From Pseudophaeobacter leonis (GTDB lineage Bacteria; Pseudomonadota; Alphaproteobacteria; Rhodobacterales; Rhodobacteraceae): 64,000 nt of DNA. Below are positions 10,092 through 19,998 of this stretch, piece after piece (the first letter of the stretch is position 1; every line of letters starts with the position of its first letter). The DNA lies in contig NZ_MWVJ01000074.1 of NCBI RefSeq assembly GCF_002087335.1, positions 62,001 to 126,000 on the forward strand, given 5' to 3'. The notes under the pieces are model-generated. The model made no database searches. It saw only the letters and a list, made by a program, of their open reading frames with translations, and was not told the origin of the DNA. Both the position numbers and the translations under genes were made by a program.

Positions 10092-12274
10092 TCAGGGTTC
10101 TGCTGTAAGCAATATTTTGCTGTCCAGCGACAGGATAAGGCCAATGTCCTTGGCGCTACTTTCCTTCAGGGCCTCGGCAAAGCCGACGGCGCTTTCAGAG
10201 GTCGGGCGCAGGCCCGCGAACAGCGGCTCTGACGAGTGCAGCACCAGAATGCGGCTTTTGCCAAGCGTGCTGTCATCAACCCTGAAGGCAAGCCCGCCAT
10301 GTTGCGCAGATTCGGCCAGATCATAGGCGACGCGCACTGGAACAGGACCTGTCCTGTTGGCGCGCAGATCCGCGACGGCATTGTCCTGACGTGAGATATT
10401 GGGCAACAAATGGAACACGTTACCAGAGACATCCAGGACCGAAACGGTGAGAAATCCAGTCTGAACCTCTGCAGGCAGCAGCACATCAATCACCGGGTTT
10501 TCGCCAACAAAAAACCGCCCCGACGGGTTCGGCGTGTCTTTGCCTCCAAGCCGGAACTCAACAGCGATGTTGCTGGCGGGGGCCTTGGGCAAAACCCGTT
10601 CAACAACGCAGAGCGCTGGGTTAAGGGTCTCGGTTTTGAGCGAAATCTCCCGTGCGCCGCCTAGCGTGTTGAGGGCATCATACAGCCTGACGCGCGTCTC
10701 GGTTCCGGCAAGCAATCCGCTCACTTCGATCGGGTCATCGGGGCCAACCCGCCGCCAACACTTCCCGGCTTTACCTTTAGGGGGCCGCATTCCTCAAAGC
10801 TGCCAACCAATCCGCGGACCTCAGAGATCGGTAGCACGGGTAAACGATAGGTAATTTCGGCAATCCCATCCAGATTTCCCGGCAATCCGTCTTTAAACAG
10901 CGCGTTGATCTTGGTGGCCAACAGAGCATCATCGGTGAGGCCGCTCACCCTGGCCTGGTTGTTGCTTACGGCGAGGCGCCATTCGGTCAGCACGGACAAA
11001 GGCGCAATCGTTGCCAGCACATCCTCGCCCCAACTGTCTGATATGGCTCCGCTGGCCAGGGTCAGATCGGCTTGCTCCACCAGATCAGCCAACTGGTCCC
11101 TGCTGTCTTCTGAGGGCATGTTGCCGATGGCCCTGACCGGGCCGTCCTTTGGGTTTTCCACAATCAGAGTAAACGGGTCAGCCACGGGATAGTTTGGCGC
11201 GAGCAGAGTATCAAATGCGCCGGTCACAAAGCCTGCGATCACCGCACCGGCAAGCGCCAGGGCCGCGAGACCTGCAAGGACCGGGGATTTGCGCCGGGGG
11301 GGGCTGTCGTCCTTTGTCGCCGGTTTTGCTGTGGGAGCTTTGGGAGCTTTGGGGGCTGTTTTGGGCGTTGCGGCCTTGGGGACGATGATGGTTGCGTCTT
11401 CGCTCACCTGTGGCGCGGCGGGGGGGCTCGTCGGGCGTGTCTGGGCCGGGGTCGGGGTTGTCCAGAAAGGCCAGCACATCCGCCGCGCTGGCGAGCCTTG
11501 TGTCTGGTCCGGGTCACCCATCCGTTCAATCACTCTTTTGAACGGCTGCGGTAGTCCCGAGGTATCCAGTGGCTTTTGCTTGTTTTCAACCACCTGCATC
11601 GGATTATCCCCGAGCGAGGGAGCGGCGCCGCGAAAATTGGCTAACAGCAGCGCGCCGAGCGCATAGACATCGGCGCGGGCATCGGTTTGTCCTGCCATCT
11701 GTTCCGGCGCGGCATAGGAGTATTTTCCGGCGAACTCATTGCCCACAATGGTTTCGGCACCCGGGTTGGTGTCTTTGGCGATGCCAAAATCAATGATCAC
11801 GGCCTGGGCAGGATCGCCATCCCGCAGGATGATATTGTCAGGGCTAAGATCACGGTGCACGATATTGCGGGCATGCGCGGCCTTCAGACCCTCAGAGACG
11901 CGACGGCAGATGATCAGCAGATCCTCGGCAGACATCGGCCCCTGCTTTAGCTTTTTGTCGAGCCCGGGGCCGTCGATGTAGTCCATCAACAGATAAATAT
12001 GGCCGTCTGGGGTGCGATGGTTCTCGGAATAGCGCACCACGGCGTCATGGCGAATTTCGCGAATATTTTCTTCGCGGGCCATCAGGACGGTAAAGTCCTC
12101 GTTGCCAGAGAGCTCTTGCTTCAGAACTTTGATGGCAACCAGATTGCCGGAGATCTCCGAGCGCGCCTTGTAGACGTCGGAGGTGCCGCCACGGCCCAAG
12201 AGCATCTCAATACGGTAGGTATTGTTCAGCAGATCGCCCGGCTGAAACAGATCACTGGGCCGGGATTCCATCAT
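10092..12274 (-). CDS. ppkA: T6SS serine/threonine kinase PpkA, frame broken
   Basis: PpkA phosphorylates Fha to start T6SS assembly. The kinase domain is complete: Gly loop LLGRGGTSDVY, ATP Lys in AIKVLK, catalytic HRDLSPDN and DFGIA. A Pro/Lys/Ala-rich juxtamembrane stretch leads to a transmembrane helix (~residues 335-357) and a periplasmic region. The frame breaks near 10764-10766: one extra base joins the main frame to the C-terminal frame ending at 10092. A second, self-compensating pair of indels (11420-11426 and ~11498) appears to scramble about 26 residues just after the kinase domain. The healed protein is about 727 aa and convergent with pppA. Confidence 0.87.
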
Positions 12275-12445
12275 CGCGCCGGACCTTTGATTATGTGTAA
12301 TTGTAAAACCCGGCCAAAAGTCATTTTAGGCGTCAGAACGGCACTATAGCAGCGATCCCGACAGGACCGGCTCTGACAGTCCCAGCCATGAAGGTGCCGA
12401 CCCTGACGCGGGGGCCGAGAATCGGCCGTGTTCAAGGGCACCGGT

Positions 12446-13032
12446 TCAGCCCAGGGCCTGGAATTCTACCCGGCGGTTTTCATCGGCGCGTGGGTCATTT
12501 GCATTGTATGGCGCCGTTTCACCCATTCCGATGGCCTTGAGCATACCCTCTTCGACACCGCAGGTGCTGATCAGGTGACGCCGCACTTCCTGGGCGCGCA
12601 ACAGCGAGAGCCGCTCATTATACGGGGCTGACCCAGAGCTGTCGGTATGGCCGATGATCTGAAATACCGTGCCTTGCATCACCTGCATCGAGGCACACAT
12701 ATTCGCCAGCTTTGGCTGTTGATCGGTGCGCAGTGCGGCGCTGTCAAAGTCAAACGAGATCTGCACGTTGATCTGTGCCTGCCGCTCCACCGGGGTGTAT
12801 TCCTCGGTGGAGCGGCAGCGACCGTCGCGACTTCCTGACTGTCGGAAGCCTGCGGCGCGGCGGCAGCAACGCCGCTGGGTACGATGACCAGGCCGCGTGT
12901 TTTTTGTTTTTGAAATGCTTTGGTGATTTCTTCGACTGTCAATTCCTGTGTGCTCTCCTGAGCATAAGCCAGAGAGGCAGGAAAAAGAGCTGCAGAAAAC
13001 ACAAAGGCGGCGATAATTTTGACGCGGACCAT
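12446..13032 (-). CDS. OmpA-family periplasmic/outer-membrane protein, frame broken
   Basis: A signal peptide (MVRVKIIAAFVFSAALF, cut near AYAQ) is followed by a short linker and a C-terminal OmpA-like domain with ISFDFDSAAL, IIGHTDSSGS, YNERLSLLRA and DENRRVEF, the residues that bind peptidoglycan. The two halves are in different frames; adding one base at about 12806 yields a protein of about 195 aa. It precedes ppkA on the same strand with a 171 bp gap, so it may share its transcript. An OmpA-like accessory protein fits anchoring of the T6SS to the cell wall (inference). Confidence 0.8.
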
Positions 13033-13207
13033 TATTTGTCCCCTAAACTGAAAATTGACCTGTGAAAACTCTATACCACATGAACGGTTCTGCCAATGGG
13101 CTGGATCTGGGGAAACAGGGTGCCGATTGCGGCAGCAAAACTGGACAAAAGGCTTTACTCGCCCGTCTTCTCTGCTTTGAATAGGCCTGTATCGATTTGA
13201 GGGCGTT

Positions 13208-14047
13208 ATGCGGGTTTTACCGGCGATTATACTGTGTTTCGGGCTTCTTTTGGCGCCTGCGGTCTGGATTGGCCTGAAATGGATGCTGTCTGAGGACGAT
13301 TTTCAGGGCGCCGCAGTTGATTCCACGGCCTGGATCGAGATCGAGATGCTGCGCCAGCAGATCGAGGATTTGCAGCTACGCCTGTCGGATTTGCAAACCG
13401 AGGTGACGCGTTTGCCGCTGGCCTCCGGAGGGCAGATGGCCCCGGAGGCCTCGTCTGCAGAGGCGGAGCGCGAGATCTGGGATCAGACCGAAGGCGCGGA
13501 TCTTGACTATGCGCAGGTTGTGCTGATTGCGGACCGGGTCAATGTCAATCGGGGGCTGCGCGTAACAGGCGGCAAGTATCTGACCGAGAGGCTGGGGCGG
13601 CCGCGTGAAGATCTGAATGACACCTGTCAATCGATGACCAATCCCAATCTCAAAGACAAACTGGTGACAGAGCAGGTCGGGCCCATCCGCGTCAGCATGC
13701 TGCGCCCGGCAATCGAGAGCCTGAAGGTGGTGTTTGAGAACATTCGCGCGGCCGACCCGGATCTTTACAATCGCATCAACACAGCGGGCGCCCTCTGCGT
13801 GCGCCGGATCAGGGGTACGGTTAATTCCCTGTCCACCCATAGTTATGGTCTGGCTGTTGATCTTAATATTGATGGTCAGCTGGACAATTTCACCGATGGC
13901 AAAACGCAGCTGGGCCTGACCATTATGGCGGATTTCTTCTTTGCCGAAGGCTGGGTCTGGGGCGCCGGGTTTCGCCGTGAGGACAGCATGCATTTTGAAA
14001 TCAGCCGCCGCCAGCTGGACGCCTGGGTCTCTGATGGGCTGCTCTGA
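13208..14047 (+). CDS. Membrane-anchored M15-family (VanY/endolysin-like) peptidoglycan peptidase
   Basis: An N-terminal membrane helix (residues ~4-26) and a short coiled-coil-like Leu/Gln-rich stretch (~45-70) lead to a peptidase M15-type extensin-like domain. Putative zinc ligands are His and Asp in THSYGLAVDLN and the His in DSMHFE. Members cut stem peptides of peptidoglycan. The gene is divergent from the OmpA-like gene and next to the T6SS. By analogy with TagX of Acinetobacter, a cell-wall hydrolase could open gaps for T6SS assembly; a general cell-wall role is equally possible. The frame is intact, 279 aa. Confidence 0.8.
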   Translation: MRVLPAIILCFGLLLAPAVWIGLKWMLSEDDFQGAAVDSTAWIEIEMLRQQIEDLQLRLSDLQTEVTRLPLASGGQMAPEASSAEAEREIWDQTEGADLDYAQVVLIADRVNVNRGLRVTGGKYLTERLGRPREDLNDTCQSMTNPNLKDKLVTEQVGPIRVSMLRPAIESLKVVFENIRAADPDLYNRINTAGALCVRRIRGTVNSLSTHSYGLAVDLNIDGQLDNFTDGKTQLGLTIMADFFFAEGWVWGAGFRREDSMHFEISRRQLDAWVSDGLL

Positions 14048-14106
14048 TCTGAGGGCCGCTTAACTGTTCTAACAGGTGTCTAACGGGGGGCTGCCGCCGG
14101 TCGCTG

Positions 14107-15605
14107 TTATCCCTCAAGCCCATAGGCCCGGCGAATACCGCGCTGGGTGCCTGGCCCGAAATCGCCATCAATCGAGCCCTGATAAAACTTGTTGTCGCGC
14201 AGCTTGTTTTGCAACGCTCTGCGGGTTTGCAGGGTAAACATCGTGGGGCGCTCGCTCAAAAGATTTAAAACATCGGCGCTGCCCGAGCGGAGCGCGGCAT
14301 AGAGAAAGCCCGCCGCGTCCTCCGGGCCGTGTCCTGGCACCAGACCATCGTCTATCAGCGCAGCAAAGTTGAATTGCGCCTGCGGATGGCGCAGCTCGGC
14401 GGCGCGCGGAAGAAGCCGTAAGCCTTTTGCGGGTTCGCTGGCAGGCCAAGGCTGCCCTGATGGTGCAAAAACCCGAGATCATTGATGGCATCTGCAAAAT
14501 TCTGCCGCGCAGCCGCCTGATAGAGCTGCAGCGCCTTTTGTGGATCCGCCGCAATGCCGGTGCCGCGTTCATAGAGTTTGGCCAACTCGAACTGTGCCTC
14601 CGGGGCCCCGGCATCGGCAGCACGTTGCAAAAAGGCAACCGCCGCCACCGGGTCAAACCGCCCGGCATCGGGGTTCAGTCGCATATAGGCAAGACCCAGC
14701 ATCGAACGGGTGTCGCCAAGGTCCGCCAGTGCCAGCAGTTGCGCCTCCTGGTCTGGCCGCAGCGCGGACCAGGCCTCTGAGGTGCCTGCCGGCAGCACAG
14801 CCTCGCCTGCGTCTTTTGCACCCGAAAAGTAAAAGGGGACGCCAGTGAGAGAGCCGTAGGTATGAGGCTCTTGCAGGTTGCCGGTTTTTTCCAAAACCAG
14901 ATCGCGCACCTGACGGAACATCAGGCTGATTTCCAGGCTGGGCTGTACCATTTTCTGCATCAGGGCCTGGGCATAGGGGCTGTTTTGCCCGGTGCCATCC
15001 AGCGCGACCTGGCCGTCGCGGGCCGCAAAAGCAACCAGGGTTCCGCGATCGGGATCGGCCGCTGCCATGCCGCCACCACCGCCCCGGGTCTCTTCTGAAG
15101 AGGCTTGTGCCGCCGCCGAAGTTTCCAAAGCGATCGCATCGCCAAGGGGGTTGTCGCGGCAAATGTCCAGAATGACGATACGCATCTTGCGGGCGCGATC
15201 CACCGCCGCCAGCAGCTGTTTCAGCGATGCGGACTGACGCTGAACATCGCGGTTGCTGGAGACATTGGCGTCAATCGGGATGAGGAAATTCTCACCCTGC
15301 ACCTCGATGCCATGGCCGGCAAAATACACCAGCGCCAGATCTGCCACTTCTGAGCGAAAGGCAAAGTCATCCAGCAGTTCTGTCATTTGCGCAGCAGTGG
15401 CATCCAGCGACAAGGTGACGTCAAAGCCGATCCCCGTGAGGGTCTGTGCCATGCCACTGGCATCGTTGTGGGTATTTTGCAGCGGCGGCAGGTGCTTATA
15501 GTCTGCCATGCCGATGACCAGAGCGATCCGGTCCCGCGCCGCCTCGGCGATTTGTGGGAGGAATAAACAGATCCCTGCCGCCAGTACTTTGAAAAACCCA
15601 GCCAT
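14107..15605 (-). CDS. Exported caspase-like (C14) protein with Sel1 repeats and peptidoglycan-binding end, frame broken
   Basis: The start at 15605 gives a clear signal peptide (MAGFFKVLAAGICLFLPQIAEA); the longer upstream frame lacks one at its front. Then comes a caspase/metacaspase p20 domain with the catalytic His in VYFAGHG and Cys in LDICRDN, followed by Sel1-like repeats and, after a frame break near 14403, a short peptidoglycan-binding tail with GSIDGDFGPGTQ. Adding one base there gives about 499 aa. It is convergent with the M15 peptidase and lies at the edge of the T6SS locus. Substrate and role are unknown. Confidence 0.8.
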
Positions 15606-15674
15606 ACCAATACCAATTATAAGATTTCGTGACGCTCCTTGGTAATCTAGCGCTCTGGCACAGCAAAGAAAGCG

Positions 15675-15707
15675 AAAAAGCCGCCTGGGCACAGGGCTCA
15701 GGCGGCT
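15675..15707 (-). terminator. Rho-independent terminator of the minus-strand chemotaxis operon
   Basis: A perfect 9-bp inverted repeat (AGCCGCCTG at 15679-15687, CAGGCGGCT at 15699-15707) with an 11-nt loop is followed, on the minus strand, by five T residues. It lies 41 bp after the last chemotaxis gene. Confidence 0.85.
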
Positions 15708-15747
15708 ATGGCTAAAAGGTGCGGATCAGATCAGCGTCGTGACCGCT

Positions 15748-16074
15748 TTATGACGTCACAAAGCTTCCTATTTCACGCAGCCGTTCACGCAGTTTCTGCA
15801 GCGTCACCGACTCGGTCGCGGCATGAACATCAGCTTTACCCGAGTCCAGGACCTGGCCTTCTATTTTTTCATAGAAGTCGGCCATCCCCGCAAGAGTCTG
15901 CATGACCAGATCGAAGTCCTGTAACTGCTGGTTCTCCTGCCGGTTTGGTTTCGTGCCACGATCAAAGATGTCGTGGACCACGTCTTCCAATGTTTGGACC
16001 TTCGAGTAAAGCTGACGCATTTCACGGGCGGAAATAGCGCTAAGGCCGGAAATCGTATTGAACTGCTCTGCCAT
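15748..16074 (-). CDS. Unrecognised helical protein at the end of the che operon
   Basis: A 108-residue, mostly charged, apparently all-helical protein with heptad-like spacing (MRQLYSKVQTLEDVVHDIF and a second helix ending in LQKLRERLREIG). It has no signal peptide or membrane segment. It starts two bases after the stop of the upstream receiver gene and is the last gene of the minus-strand chemotaxis operon before its terminator. I do not recognise the family. Context suggests a partner of the receiver protein, perhaps a phosphatase or adaptor, but no catalytic motif is visible. Confidence 0.6.
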   Translation of the reverse strand: MAEQFNTISGLSAISAREMRQLYSKVQTLEDVVHDIFDRGTKPNRQENQQLQDFDLVMQTLAGMADFYEKIEGQVLDSGKADVHAATESVTLQKLRERLREIGSFVTS

Positions 16075-16076
16075 TT

Positions 16077-16463
16077 CTACAGCCGCCCGACGACCTGTTC
16101 GATCGCCTGTTTCATGGTGGCAACTGTGAAGGGCTTACGGATGATGTTGTTCAACCCGAGCTTTTTGCCCACCTCGATGATTTCTGGCGTTGGTTTACCG
16201 GTCACCAGAATAAAGCCAAGACGTTGGGTCGCCTGATGTCCCCGTACCGCCTGCAGCAGGCCCAGACCATCCATGCCTGGCATGTTATAGTCCGACAACA
16301 CCAGGTGCACTGGAGTCGTGGTCAGCTTTTGAAAAGCAGACTGTCCGTTGTTCTCGACCATGTAGTTCTTGATGCCAAGCTCGTCCAGACACTGGGTAAT
16401 GATACCGCGGCTTGTGGACATATCATCGACGACCATTACGCGTAGAGAGTCTTTTAAGCTCAT
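16077..16463 (-). CDS. cheY: CheY-like single-domain response regulator
   Basis: A 128-residue receiver domain alone. The acidic pair (VVDD), phospho-acceptor Asp in LVLSDYNMPGMDG, switch Thr in FILVTGK and Lys in IIRKPF are all present. Output is presumably by binding another protein, typically the flagellar motor switch or a phosphate sink. It sits between cheR and the unknown helical protein on the minus strand. It differs clearly from the second CheY at 19967-20374. Confidence 0.9.
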   Translation of the reverse strand: MSLKDSLRVMVVDDMSTSRGIITQCLDELGIKNYMVENNGQSAFQKLTTTPVHLVLSDYNMPGMDGLGLLQAVRGHQATQRLGFILVTGKPTPEIIEVGKKLGLNNIIRKPFTVATMKQAIEQVVGRL

Positions 16464-16512
16464 GAATTTTTCCTCGTGTTGCTCTTTTCCAGCTCCTTTA
16501 TGGAGCGTCGCC

Positions 16513-17364
16513 TCAGGCGGGAGTGTTGATGTAAGTCGTGATCCCGGATGTCTTCAGTTTTGCTTCGGCCGGCCCGGACATGCGTTCGGAGTGACCGATG
16601 AAGAGATATCCACCGGGGTTCAGGTTTTGCTGAAAGGCTTGCCAGACCTTTTGTTGGGTTGGTGTGTCAAAATAGATGGCCACGTTGCGGCAGAAAATCG
16701 CGTCGAACTTTCCCTTGAAGGGGAAGGGTTCGATCAAATTCAGCACCCCAAAAGTGATCATAGATCTCAGGTTTTCGGGCATGCGCCCGTCGGCATCCAT
16801 CTTGGGCACCAGGCTGCGGTACTCAGACGGAATTTGCTCAATGTCTTCCTGCGGATACTTTGCCGTTTTGGCAAATTGGATGACCTGCGGGTCGATATCG
16901 GTTCCCAGGATCTTGAAGTCAAAGCGCCCAATTTCTGGGCACATTTTGTGAATGATCATCGCCATTGTGAACGGCTCTGGTCCTTTTGAGCAGCCAGCAG
17001 ACCAGATCCGGACCCGGCCACCGTTGCGCGCCTTTTCGATCAGCTGCGGCAGAACATCGTTGCGCAGGGTTTCAAAATGATGCGGCTCGCGAAAGAAATG
17101 CGTGACATTGGTGGTCAGAAGCGACAGCAGATTGTTGCGCTCCTGATCCCTGTTTGGGCCATTCAATCGCCCCAGATACTCTTTGAAGTTCACGACATTT
17201 TGCTGTCTAAGCTGGCGCGCCAGCCGAGCAGAAACCAGAGGCTTCTTACTGCTCGACATCGACAGGCCAAAATGCTTGTAAGCAAAATCAGCGATCGCTT
17301 CAAAATCCTGGTCCGTCAGGGTGAACCCGTCAGGATTGGATTCTATGGGACCCGCAGCAATCAT
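16513..17364 (-). CDS. cheR: Chemotaxis protein methyltransferase CheR
   Basis: CheR methylates glutamates of chemoreceptors with S-adenosylmethionine. The N-terminal helical domain contains SSKKPLVSARLARQLR, and the SAM-binding domain has the IWSAGCSKGPEPFTMAM motif and IFCRNVAIYFD. It is 283 aa, standard length. Its ATG overlaps the cheW stop. In the SAM motif a Lys replaces the more usual Ser/Thr before the Gly-Glu-Glu pattern (GCSKGPEP); I cannot say whether this matters. Confidence 0.92.
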   Translation of the reverse strand: MIAAGPIESNPDGFTLTDQDFEAIADFAYKHFGLSMSSSKKPLVSARLARQLRQQNVVNFKEYLGRLNGPNRDQERNNLLSLLTTNVTHFFREPHHFETLRNDVLPQLIEKARNGGRVRIWSAGCSKGPEPFTMAMIIHKMCPEIGRFDFKILGTDIDPQVIQFAKTAKYPQEDIEQIPSEYRSLVPKMDADGRMPENLRSMITFGVLNLIEPFPFKGKFDAIFCRNVAIYFDTPTQQKVWQAFQQNLNPGGYLFIGHSERMSGPAEAKLKTSGITTYINTPA

Positions 17365-17843
17365 CAGAGCACCTGCTCAGGAACTGAGATCACGGCATCC
17401 AGATTGATGATCCGCACCATTGTATCATCATGTGAAATGATACCCTGGATATACTCCATGGTGTTGCGGCTATCGACCGGCGGAGTCTCTTGGATCTCTT
17501 CCGGGTTGATCGAGATGATCTCAGAGACGGATTCAGCCAGCAGGCCAACAGGTTTTCCTGCAGAAGAGACCACGATGACAACATTGCGCTCGCTGGCTTC
17601 TGTTGTTTGCAGGCCAAACCGGGCTGACAGATCGTAAATCGGGATCACCGCTCCGCGCAGGTTCATCACGCCCAACACGTCCGAAGGCGCATGGGGCAGG
17701 ATGGTCACGGGGGACCAGCGCCGGATTTCCCGGATCTGAGTGATCTTCAGACAGAAGGCCTGACCGGCGACAGTGAAACTCACGAACTCGCTAAACTGAG
17801 CGTGCTTCACTTCCTGGTCATTGTTTTTTGTTTCAGCTTGCAT
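17364..17843 (-). CDS. cheW: Chemotaxis coupling protein CheW
   Basis: CheW links chemoreceptors to CheA. The 159-residue protein is a single CheW domain with VSFTVAGQAFCLKI, the WSPVTILPHAPSDVLGVMNLRGAVIPIYDL segment region and a GLLAESVSEII stretch. It overlaps the end of cheA by 11 bp and the start of cheR by one, consistent with translational coupling in the order cheY-cheA-cheW-cheR-receiver. Confidence 0.93.
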   Translation of the reverse strand: MQAETKNNDQEVKHAQFSEFVSFTVAGQAFCLKITQIREIRRWSPVTILPHAPSDVLGVMNLRGAVIPIYDLSARFGLQTTEASERNVVIVVSSAGKPVGLLAESVSEIISINPEEIQETPPVDSRNTMEYIQGIISHDDTMVRIINLDAVISVPEQVL

Positions 17844-19998
17844 TGCTCATTCTCCGCTCGGTATCAAAGGCGGCTGCTGGCGAAGCCGCAAGAATGCTTT
17901 CGGGGTCAAGGATCATGGCGATTTTGCCGTCTCCAAGGATTGTTGCGGCCGCGACGCCGGCAATTTCTCCACAAACACCGTCCAGACTTTTGATGACGAC
18001 CTGGCGTTGGTCGTGAATGTCATCCACTGCCAAGGCACTGCGTTGGCCGGTTTCCGTCTCCACCAGCAGATAGACGCCAGGAGGTTGATCACTGTCTTCC
18101 TTACGAAGACCAAGGGCGCCAGCAACATCGCAGATCGGGACAAAACTGCCACGGATCGACAGCAGCGTGCCATCAGCTCCCAGGTTGTTGATCATGTCGT
18201 CATTGCCGCGCATCGTCTCAACAATTGAGGTGATCGGAACCACCATTGTCTGATCCGCAACCGAGACCACCATGCCGTCCATTACCGCCAGGGTCAGTGG
18301 CAAAATAATGGTAAAGGTTGAACCCTTGCCGGGGTTTGACGAGATATTGATCCGCCCCCCAAGGCCGGTCACGGCGTTTTTCACAACATCCATGCCAACC
18401 CCACGACCAGAGAGTTTAGAAACCTCTTTGGCAGTCGAGAAACCCGGCAGGAACAGGAGATTGTCGATCTCGCTATCTGTGAGTTCGGCGTTTTCCGGGA
18501 TCAGGCCCTTTTCGATGGCAATCTGTTTGACGCGGGGGCGATTAACACCCGCCCCGTCATCTCTGACCTCGATACAGACAGAGCCAGACCGGTGTGAGGC
18601 CGACAGGCGGATCTCACCGACTTTGTCTTTGCCAGCGGCAATACGGTCTTCGGGTTTTTCAACACCATGGTCGACGGCATTGCGCAGGATATGCGTCAAT
18701 GGATCAGCAAGGCGTTCGATGACCGTCTTGTCGACCTCGGTGTTTTCACCCTCGGTGACAAGTTTACAGCTTTTGTCTGTCGCGCTTGAGGCTTCGCGGA
18801 CAATACGTGCCATCCGCTGGAACAGCGGCTTCACGGGTTGGGCGCGAATTGACATCACACCTTCCTGGATATCGCGGGCAAGATTCTTAAAGCCCTCCAG
18901 TTCGGTTTCAACATCACGGACATCTGCGACATCGAGGTTGGCGATTTGCTGCGCCAACATCGAATGGTTGATGATCAACTCCCCAACAGCGTTGATAAGC
19001 CGGTCCGCCCGCTCAAGATCCACGCGCAGCGTGGGGTTTGGCCCGCGCTGTTCAGATTTCGCGGTCTCGGCTTTTGGAGCCGAAGCCTGTTTACCGGCTA
19101 CTTCCGGTACTGCCTCGGGCGCTGGCGCGGGGGCCGGCTGTTCAAAAGGGGCTGCGGGGGTCTCTTCAACCATAACTGTAGGCTCCGCTTCTGGTGGGGC
19201 TTCTGCCGGAGCTGACCCAAAGGCCGCCTCCAGAGCGGCAAGAGCCGCGGCATCAGCATCAGCATCCCCATCACCATCGATAGAGAGCTCGCAGAGGCCT
19301 TCGACAAATTCGAATACGGCTTCTACAGAGGATCGGGGTTCTGAGGTGGTCAGAACGAGGTTCCAACTCAGATAAACTTCTTCAGGATCTATGGCGTCAA
19401 AGCCTGGCAGCTCAGAATCATCCAGCGTGACTTCCAGCGTGCCCATGTCCTTGAGGGCCTGGAACAGGAAGATTGGCTCATTGCCGGTGCTGTACATATC
19501 CTTCAGAGGCCGGAAGTGGATCTGATAGGTCTCTTCAGTCGCAATACCGGGCAGATCGATTGCACCGATATCCATAGGACCACCAAGCCCCATAGGCTCG
19601 AATGTCAGATCTTCTTCTTCTTCTGGAATATATTTATCCAGCGCTTCGATCAGCATATCATGATGCTCTTGATCGGTTTCGCCGCCATCCCTGGCGACCG
19701 CGACCAAGTTGTACAGGTGATCGCAAGAGCGCAGCAGCAGCTGTACCAGTGGATCAGTCAGCTCCATGCGATTGGCACGGACCTCATCAAATACTGTCTC
19801 AAATCTGTGGGCAAATGCCACCAACTCGTTCAAGCCAAATGCGCCCGCGCCACCCTTAATCGAGTGAACCGCACGGAAAACTGCATTGACTACCTCTGGA
19901 TCGTGATCGCCTCCTTCGATGGCGCTCAGACCCTCATCCGTTGCTTCAAGGAGTTCTTCGCACTCCTCAAAGAAGGTATCCTGAATGGATCCGGACAT
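17833..19998 (-). CDS. cheA: Chemotaxis histidine kinase CheA
   Basis: CheA autophosphorylates and passes phosphate to CheY and CheB. The domains, in order, are an Hpt domain with phospho-His in AVHSIKGGAGAFG (~residue 45), a variable acidic/Ala-Pro-rich linker, the dimerisation helices (INAVGELIINHSMLAQQI), an ATP-binding domain (HILRNAVDHGVE, DDGAGV, GRGVGMDVVKNAV) and a C-terminal CheW-like domain. At 721 aa it is normal length. The start overlaps the end of the upstream cheY by 32 bp. Confidence 0.95.
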   Translation of the reverse strand: MSGSIQDTFFEECEELLEATDEGLSAIEGGDHDPEVVNAVFRAVHSIKGGAGAFGLNELVAFAHRFETVFDEVRANRMELTDPLVQLLLRSCDHLYNLVAVARDGGETDQEHHDMLIEALDKYIPEEEEDLTFEPMGLGGPMDIGAIDLPGIATEETYQIHFRPLKDMYSTGNEPIFLFQALKDMGTLEVTLDDSELPGFDAIDPEEVYLSWNLVLTTSEPRSSVEAVFEFVEGLCELSIDGDGDADADAAALAALEAAFGSAPAEAPPEAEPTVMVEETPAAPFEQPAPAPAPEAVPEVAGKQASAPKAETAKSEQRGPNPTLRVDLERADRLINAVGELIINHSMLAQQIANLDVADVRDVETELEGFKNLARDIQEGVMSIRAQPVKPLFQRMARIVREASSATDKSCKLVTEGENTEVDKTVIERLADPLTHILRNAVDHGVEKPEDRIAAGKDKVGEIRLSASHRSGSVCIEVRDDGAGVNRPRVKQIAIEKGLIPENAELTDSEIDNLLFLPGFSTAKEVSKLSGRGVGMDVVKNAVTGLGGRINISSNPGKGSTFTIILPLTLAVMDGMVVSVADQTMVVPITSIVETMRGNDDMINNLGADGTLLSIRGSFVPICDVAGALGLRKEDSDQPPGVYLLVETETGQRSALAVDDIHDQRQVVIKSLDGVCGEIAGVAAATILGDGKIAMILDPESILAASPAAAFDTERRMSNAS

